Origin: Phytophthora sp. 'mugwort'
Taxonomy: Eukaryota; Oomycota; Peronosporomycetes; Peronosporales; Peronosporaceae
Length of the DNA stretch: 64,000 bases
Reading direction: 5' to 3'
Assembly (NCBI GenBank): GCA_033558025.1
Contig: JAUCEF010000017.1
Coordinates: 1,364,001 to 1,428,000 of the forward strand
The position numbers were made by a program, and so were the translations under genes. This document shows, in pieces, positions 57,866-64,000 of the stretch. The notes beneath the pieces are model-generated. The model was not told the origin of the DNA and did no database searches. It was given only the letters and a program-made list of their open reading frames with translations. Position 1 is the stretch's first letter. Each line of letters opens with the position of its first letter.

Positions 57866-59330
57866 TTACTGCACGGTACGATAAACCTCACTCGACACGA
57901 ACGCTTCTCTAGTAACGAGCCTCCCAGCGATATCTACAGTTAAACGCTTCTTCTTAGCAGGTTTTCCACTTGCTGAGGGGGACGGGGGAAGGGCGAGAAC
58001 TTTTTGGCGGATCTCGGTTTGCTTCCGCTTCAACCAAGCGGCCGTTCCAGCAGTACCGGGCACGCCGTTACTTGTCGAGAGCTCGAGACGGCTCTTCATC
58101 TCGACGAAGTTGGGTGGTAGATTTCAGTCGTCGCGAACCCGTTGACGGCGCTGTCTGGGCTGTCAATGATCGTGTTCTTGTAGGCAGCGCATGCTATAAT
58201 GATGGCACCACGCTTGGAGATTGTACTTTCGTCCGTGGACAGCAGCAAACGTTCTAATGCCTCACGAATGTCTCCTTTGAACACTCGAAACACTGCTACA
58301 TCAAGAGGCGGATATAGATGAGTTGTATTGGCGGGTAGCACCACGAGAAAAATATCCATGTCCATGCATAAATCCACAGCCTCTACAAAATCATATTTAA
58401 GTTCAAAGTCAGCAAATGCAATTATATACGGTGAGAAATGATAAATGCCTGGGCAAATGTGTGTTGAACTGTTGTCAAGCACGAGGATGACTGGGAACTC
58501 GATGCTTTTATTATGAGCTCGCTCTGGAAGTGGTGGAGCCAAACTCGAAAGACGACTTAATTGCTGACCCCTTTTGGGACCCCCGTGAGACAGGTGTGGG
58601 GATGGTCAGTGCGGCGATGCGGCCCGCAGAATTCGCTTATCGGGTACAATAATTTGCGGGGCTGGTGCGTAGCCCGCCGCATTTATCGTGGCCACCACAG
58701 CCATGTGGAAACTTGTTTTCATCTCTTTCGTCCACACTGGGCGATCCTTTCAGGGCGACAACTACTTTTGTCGACATGTCGGAGGTAAACGACGTCTCAT
58801 CCATGTTGAACATTCGTGTTGGGCCGACTTTGTGCTCAATTACGAGTTTGGCGAGCGTTCCGAAGAGCGTGTCGACGACCGCCTCATCCACGCTGTTGCG
58901 CACGCGCATGAGGATTTGAACGCGGCAAACGGCAAGCTCAGGATGCCGCCCACGAAAGCGCTTGTACCAGCCCGACGTGAGCCGCGCTGGAGACTCGGCC
59001 GAGCGAGTTGAAACATGATCGAGCCGCTCTCGAATCTGGTTCGCGCATCGGATGATCTCCCGACGAGTGGGCGGCAACCCGGCACGCTGCATTGCCGCGA
59101 TCCACTCGACAAAATCGTCTTCAATTTCGCTCGAGATGAGGGGCGTTGGGCCCGGCGCTTGCCTGTCAGGCTGCCGGTCTCTCGGAACTCTTTCGCTTCT
59201 TAAACAAGGTGAGGGGACTCACAGACGACGTAGCTGCGACGTGGGCGTGCGTCTCGGCGCAGCTGGATCTTTCCACAGCAACATATAGCTCCTTCTGCCT
59301 GTAGCGACCTCTTGGCTTACCCATGGCGTT
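57866..59330 (-). mobile_element. pogo/Tigger-type DNA transposon, frameshifted transposase
   Basis: The minus strand reads, across at least three frameshifts, a CENP-B/pogo-like transposase. A start MGKPRGRYRQKELYVAVE is near 59322. EIEDDFVEWIAAMQRAGLPP, then REIIRCANQIRERL and GWYKRFRGRHPELAV, form the CENPB/Tc5-type DNA-binding helices. RMFNMDETSFTSD carries the first catalytic Asp. VILVLDNSSTHI and LPANTTHLYPPLDVAVFRVF are the later DDE blocks. The C-terminus has KPAKKKRLTVD and ends at 57866. Terminal inverted repeats were not found by eye. Confidence 0.75.
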
Positions 59331-59842
59331 GTTGCAAACGACTCGAACGCATTGCGCATGATCTCCTCTCATAGCCACTTATTTGCATAAATCTAATATC
59401 TCACGCGAAAACCTGATGCGACCGTGCTCAAAACTGGACCAGTTTTGAGCAACCAATTGAAAGATCCCATTTGCACAGCAACGGGTATGATTGGCTTAGA
59501 GCCATTATCGTGCACTAAAACTGGTATCATACACTATATTGGTCCGTTACCTTATGTAATTTTAGAATATTTTCGTGACTGCGGTGGGTATCGATGTATG
59601 CCCCGAGTAAAACACTTCCACAAATCACGCTTTTGAGATTAGTAAGAGATAATACGTCCGACTCGGGTTAGCTACCGCGTGTTTGGGTCCATGATGGATC
59701 GTAGGCGTTGTGCATGGGAATTTATTTCCCGAGGGCATGCTGAGGGGTGAATCATGACTGCGAAGGAGAGGGGCAGTCTTTTATTAACTAGATGAATCAC
59801 GTGTTTTACCATTCGGTTTGCTAGCTACGTGTTACTTGTGCT
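59331..59842. other. Non-coding stretch between two transposon relics
   Basis: No gene is seen. It contains the palindrome at 59425-59451 and otherwise AT-rich unassigned DNA, perhaps the 5' end of the pogo-type element. Confidence 0.35.
59425..59451. repeat. Perfect 27-bp palindrome
   Basis: TGCTCAAAACTGG, a central A at 59438, then CCAGTTTTGAGCA: two perfect 13-bp arms. It lies about 100 bp upstream of the pogo-type transposase start, so it could be a transposase binding site or a terminal structure. Confidence 0.8.
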
Positions 59843-61409
59843 CTAGTTGTGGTGCTCGGCGACCTCAGTCTCACAGTTACCAAGCGAGTTGTAGCTCCAG
59901 AGAGCACGGTTGGCACGAAAAAACACAATCATCTCGAAACGATCCGGAAGAAGACGACCGCACTGTGACGTCATCACCAGCTTGCACTGGGAGAAAAGCC
60001 GCTTAGCCCGGTTGCTGGTCGGGGGAATCAAACGCACAGTGTCCTGGTACGTAACCGTAATGGCCATGCACGGACGCTTCGCTTGGCGGAGAGCGACAGC
60101 AGCAAAGTTCTCCTTGGCGCGCTTCGTCGTTGTTGGCTGTACCGCTGATAGCTCGAACCGACCAATTGCCCGCTCGTCAGCGGCTGAGCGACGCTGGTCA
60201 CGAAGGAGCTTGACAATCGCATTCTCAAACTCTGGTGAGTGGACGAGGCGTACGTCCGACTTCAAGTACGCCGCCGTCGACGGATATTTGGCCATCATGG
60301 CGTCGAAGCGTACGCGCACATCCGCCAACGAGCATTGCTCGCTCTGCAGCTGGACTCACACGCTGTCGAGTTCTTTCAACTGGCTGGTGAGCTGAACAAT
60401 TTTCCGATGGGTGCTTGGGCGAGGAACCAGATCCTCTACACTGGAGACCATCTTTGCAGCATCCCGGATCTCAAGGTATCGAGCGAGCATCTTGTACGTA
60501 GACGACCAGCGTGTGAGGTTTGCCTTCTTCGCCTTTAGCTCGGTATGCTTCATAAGTTGGGCGTGGTTGTTGGGCGTGTGAAGCTGAACGCAGAGAGCTT
60601 GAACCTTGTCCACGATGTCCTTATGTTCGGCGATGCCACGGCGAGGTGAAAGCGACGGCTCGCACATCGACAAGGGCCACCGACAGACGAGTCGCAATCG
60701 CTTGGTTCGTGACGCAGTTGTCGCCCACACAAAACTGGATCATGTCAAGTCGCTTGTGGTAGACCCCGAGCACATTCTCGATCATCTCGATATGAGCGTC
60801 CGCGGTCTGGCCGTCCTCGGCTGGCGAGATTGCCAACAGTGGTGCTCACGCTCTTCGTTCTTGGTATACACTGCGTAGATCGCCACAAAGTGCATCAGTC
60901 CGTCTATCTGTCAAACATGAGTCCAAAGCAGTCCCCCATGCGACTAGCAAGCTTGGTGCCAACGTTTCTTGATACATGAGTGATGTAGCGCGGCAGGGTC
61001 TTCGATGAGATCGGTTGGAGACGCGACATCGATCGGGTAAGTGAGTTGTCGACCACAGCAAGAGCGTGGTTTCGCGTGACAACCCACTCCATCCACTTGT
61101 AGATCTCATCGTCTTCTCGTCGACGAAGCCGTGTTGCGCTAGCGTGCCGGGAAGTGGGTGCTGACTAGCAGCGAAGATCTCATCACGGTCCGGGTGCTTG
61201 GCGACGAGATGGCTCATTAGATTCGAATAACCTGTGCGTGTGGTCTGCTTGCCCGTGGTGTCGCAGCTCTTGCATTTGAATGTGCCGTCGCCGCAGGCAG
61301 CGAGGAAAAAATTGCAAGAGCCTTGGAGGACATGGTGGCTGATCGGTTGCAAGTTCGAGAATGATGCAAAGGACCTCAAGTATCGGGGCTGCTTGAGCTT
61401 TGGGGCCAC
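59843..61409 (-). mobile_element. hAT-type DNA transposon, frameshifted transposase
   Basis: Minus-strand pieces in order: a BED zinc finger (FKCKSCDTTGKQTTRTGYSN, then LMSHLVAKHPD, near 61200), a segment with MEWVVTRNHALAVVDNSLTR (60904-61092), the middle part LTRWSSTYKMLARYLEIRDA (about 60480), and the C-terminal hAT dimerisation region TSNRAKRLFSQCKLVMTSQC, then GRLLPDRFEMIVFFRANRAL, near 59900-60000. At least four frame changes separate them, so the element is inactive. The segment order matches intact hAT transposases. Target duplications were not identified. Confidence 0.8.
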
Positions 61410-62400
61410 CGAGAACCAATCAATGTTGGCTCCCCTAATAGAGCAATGTTGGAGATAAATACTATTATTACTGTTCCAATTAGATATTTTACGGATCGGG
61501 CGATTTCCTAATAATAAGTTATTCCGTTAAGAATATATTGTAGTTTGATTATTTTTCTCGATCGCTGCCGTGCCAGCCGATTGCCACCAATCCTAATCAA
61601 TTTTCTGCACGATACATTGTACCGGCTGCTAAAGTCGGCGCGGAGTCGGCTTATTCATCCTGGACGATGTATACATGAATAGGCCGACTCCCGAAGACGT
61701 GTTTACTGTGAATTTTACATAGCAAATGCATGACAAAATTTCTAACCGAGCATTAAGTATGAAGTTTATTATATTTTAATTAAGTCCGATAGTTAAGCTT
61801 GACTACAGAGTTGGTGGATCGAGAAGTGATTAAGTACGCCAATATTAAACATGTCAGGTACAAAACATTGGCCAGGGTTGTCTGTATGTGGACTTATTTG
61901 GGCACGCTGCTCTCGCAGACAGTGGGTGGCTGCAGGCACACCGGTATCTTACCCTAACCATGATGTGTTTGCGCCGATGAGAACGCGATCCCAACCTGAA
62001 CAAGGGCCTAAATATTGCAAGGAATGTCGAGACCGTGGTCTAACATCATCTAGTGATGAGAAGCTAGGATTTGGAAAATATGAAAATAGAAAGCCTGCTT
62101 CACTATTAGGTCTACATCCACTTCCTATTTAAGTGCGACACCATATCTCGAAGCCTCTAAACAGGATCTAGCTCGCAATCTACTACCACAAACAATTATT
62201 GGTACAGGTAAGTACCACAACAAATCCATTCAATGGATTAAGGCTAACGCTGTTGGATATTTATTATAACTGGCTTAAAGCCTCCAACAAGCCTTACGCC
62301 AAATATCTGAATTAATTAATTTCCGATCTTTTTTGTATATGAGTATGATATAAAGTCGATCCTGATACAAGATCCAAATATTATAAAGTCATATCTACAC
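61410..62400. other. AT-rich region without a supported gene; contains an inverted repeat
   Basis: Base composition drops in GC compared with the gene islands. One frame (61851-62132, plus, 93 codons, with YCKECRDRG) is unrecognised. An inverted repeat is at 61643-61690. No RNA gene is seen. Confidence 0.35.
61643..61690. repeat. Inverted repeat with 16-bp arms
   Basis: Left arm GAGTCGGCTTATTCAT and right arm ATGAATAGGCCGACTC pair with one mismatch around a 16-nt loop that itself contains GTATAC. Confidence 0.7.
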
Positions 62401-62418
62401 AGAATAATACTAGCCGAG

Positions 62419-62640
62419 CGCCGCCGCCTACGCGGCGGTGAGTTTATTTTTGGTCACACATAGGTGGGCCTGCCCCGGGTTCAGTTTTGTCCCAGTATAG
62501 GGTTTAGTTTTGGTCTCAGTAGGACGGCTAAAAATATACATCAAGTTTAAACCAATCGTTAATTTCTATTTCTACCAATGGCCGCCTTCGGCGGAATGGT
62601 GTTTTAGCCAACGGCGACCCGCCTTCACTGCGCTCGGCAG
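62419..62640. repeat. GC-rich hairpins and a direct repeat before the polymerase gene
   Basis: CCGCCGCCTACGCGGCGG at 62421-62438 is a 7-bp stem with a 4-nt loop. CCGCCTTCGGCGG near 62581-62594 is a second stem. Between them GGTTCAGTTTTGTCCCAGTA is followed by GGTTTAGTTTTGGTCTCAGTA, a direct repeat of about 22 bp. They stand out in an AT-rich setting. Confidence 0.65.
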
Positions 62641-62643
62641 CCA

Positions 62644-64000
62644 ATGAGATTGAGGCTAGAATTACGGACGAACGGACGGAGGATGTTAGTGTTGAGTTTT
62701 AGGATAGCCAAGAAATATATAGGCAACATGTTTGCATACGAGCTCGAAAAATTAAAGAGATTAAATATACAAGCTATTAAATGGGGTAGCAGCTATCGTG
62801 TTAAGGTGCGTGGTAGAACCGGTAAGATGTTTATGTTATCAACCTTTCACTCCCAATCAACCAGAGATTGGTGGTTAAGCAGTACAATGTTCCCATTGAA
62901 GGCCTTGTGAAAGCACTTGTCGCCTGACTACAAAGCTGATCCTAAGTATCGTTTTTACAATGGCAATCACATGGAATCATACCTATATGAGGGTGTTAAG
63001 CCTTCTGATTTCTACGACAAGCTCGGGAACGTTCTTTCGACTCAGGCGAGTGAGTTTAAAATAAATGTTGCTCTCGGGTACGAACTTGTAAGCAAGACCG
63101 ATCCTGATGACACTCGCTACTTCTACCCGAATCTTGCTAATAGTTATGTATTCAATAAGTCTGTCGCTATCAATAGCAAGGCGGATATTCAAATGATGGT
63201 GATGTCTGAAATCCGTTCTATGGAGTTGGCTGACAAACTGAACTACCCCAGCTCCGGGTATAAGCTCAAGGCGATAAAAAACTGCATTCAAGATTTTCAT
63301 CTACCATCGCGACAATGCTCTCGGGGATAGCGAAGCTGTCATCCCTAAGATTATTCGCGAAAACAAGCATGTAATCAGCTTCCCTAAGACCGACAACAAG
63401 TGCGTCTTTCCCTGCATCTCCTGACATACATTCCAGAGTCCTAAGAAGGATGTCGCAGAATTCAGGCTCAGGTAAGGGAGGCATTCTTTTTTTTCAAGCA
63501 CTACTGCTCTTCAAGGTTGTTACATATTCGTTGAGTCCGTTTAGAAACTTCAAGCCTATTGACCTACTACAACTCGATGAGGTTGGGATATGCTTCCAAC
63601 TTGGTATTAACGTATATAAGATGGATGTAGCTTCTGGAAATGTAGAATGCATTCGTAGATCGGACAAGGGGTATGAAGCTATGGATATTCAATCGTACGA
63701 GAATCACGCTCTTTACATCAAGAACATCGATATGCTTCAGTCTAAATATCAATGTCCTAAATGTAAAATGGTTTTCATCAGCGCTGAAAAGCTTAAAAAT
63801 CACAAGAAGAATCAGTGCGAGCTTGTGAATACTGAGAGCTTCCCCGCTGAGCCAACTATCTACAAACCAGCTCATAACACGATACGATCATTGCTTACGA
63901 AGTATTCCATCAAGGATGCTGACCAGTACATGGACCACTTCACCATTTATGACTTTGAGGCCATCCTTAAGCCTAGCGCGACTCAACACGGGGAGAATAC
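62644..64000 (+). pseudogene. Family-B DNA polymerase of Polinton/Maverick- or virus-like type, N-terminal half, disrupted and cut by the window edge
   Basis: Consecutive plus-strand frames read as one broken protein. 62725-62910: MFAYELEKLKRLNIQAIKWG. 62917-63330: YRFYNGNHMESYLYEGVKPS and KINVALGYELVSKTD. In another frame to about 63420: SFPKTDNKCVFPCIS. 63570-64000, open to the edge: DEVGICFQLGINVYKMDVAS, then IDMLQSKYQCPKCKMVFISA with a C2H2-type finger, then MDHFTIYDFEAILKP. The DFEA is an exonuclease I motif (DxE) of family-B polymerases, and a Cys/His finger just before it is the layout of protein-primed polymerases in Polinton-like elements. Polymerase motifs proper lie beyond the window. 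Family choice is inference. Confidence 0.6.

Overview
The window is nuclear DNA of an oomycete, most likely a Phytophthora or downy-mildew relative (Peronosporales). The reasons are compact eukaryotic genes with short GT-AG introns (about 45-80 bp), very short intergenic gaps, oomycete-style domain fusions, and gene islands separated by decayed Ty3/gypsy, LINE, MULE, hAT and pogo elements. There are no bacterial operons or ribosome binding sites. I worked out splice sites by hand and checked reading phase across each junction.

Gene island 1 (1-11.7 kb): the last exon of an unrecognised gene; CAND1 (cullin regulator, 4 exons, minus); a small coiled-coil protein sharing CAND1's promoter; an EML-type WD40 protein with a C-terminal SH3 domain; a DDX20/Gemin3-like DEAD-box helicase (6 exons); and a DUF1697 protein.

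Repeat block A (11.7-16.6 kb): a tRNA-like SINE piece, 111-bp tandem repeats, a decayed LINE, and two abutting terminal-inverted-repeat elements, one with the remains of a pogo-type transposase. Gene island 2 (17.3-20.6 kb): a Rab GTPase carrying a WW-like domain and a CAAX box, and threonine synthase with a predicted C-terminal membrane anchor.

Repeat block B (20.6-40.8 kb): a truncated gypsy element (minus) cut by a large chromodomain-type gypsy element at 23761-38118. This element keeps both LTRs, a candidate primer-binding site and polypurine tract, decayed gag-pol, and an antisense coiled-coil reading frame upstream of the 3' LTR. That LTR is itself split by a Mutator-like element with inverted ends and a target duplication. 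Decayed unclassified sequence follows.

Gene island 3 (40.8-57.5 kb) is dense: importin alpha (6 exons), a SANBR/KIAA1841-like BTB protein, GMP synthase, a TPR-IQ protein that probably splices into an LRR tail, a 9-exon EF-hand protein with a myristoylation-type start, VPS4 (10 exons) with an unusual cysteine-rich insertion, and an HSP33 redox chaperone.

Repeat block C (57.7-64 kb): a decayed pogo/Tigger transposon, a decayed hAT transposon, and an AT-richer segment with GC-rich hairpins leading into a decayed family-B DNA polymerase gene of Polinton/Maverick or virus-like type that runs off the right edge.

The most unusual items are the Rab-WW-CAAX protein, the cysteine-rich insertion in VPS4, the antisense coiled-coil frame in the gypsy element, the DNA polymerase B element, and the TPR-IQ-LRR gene model.
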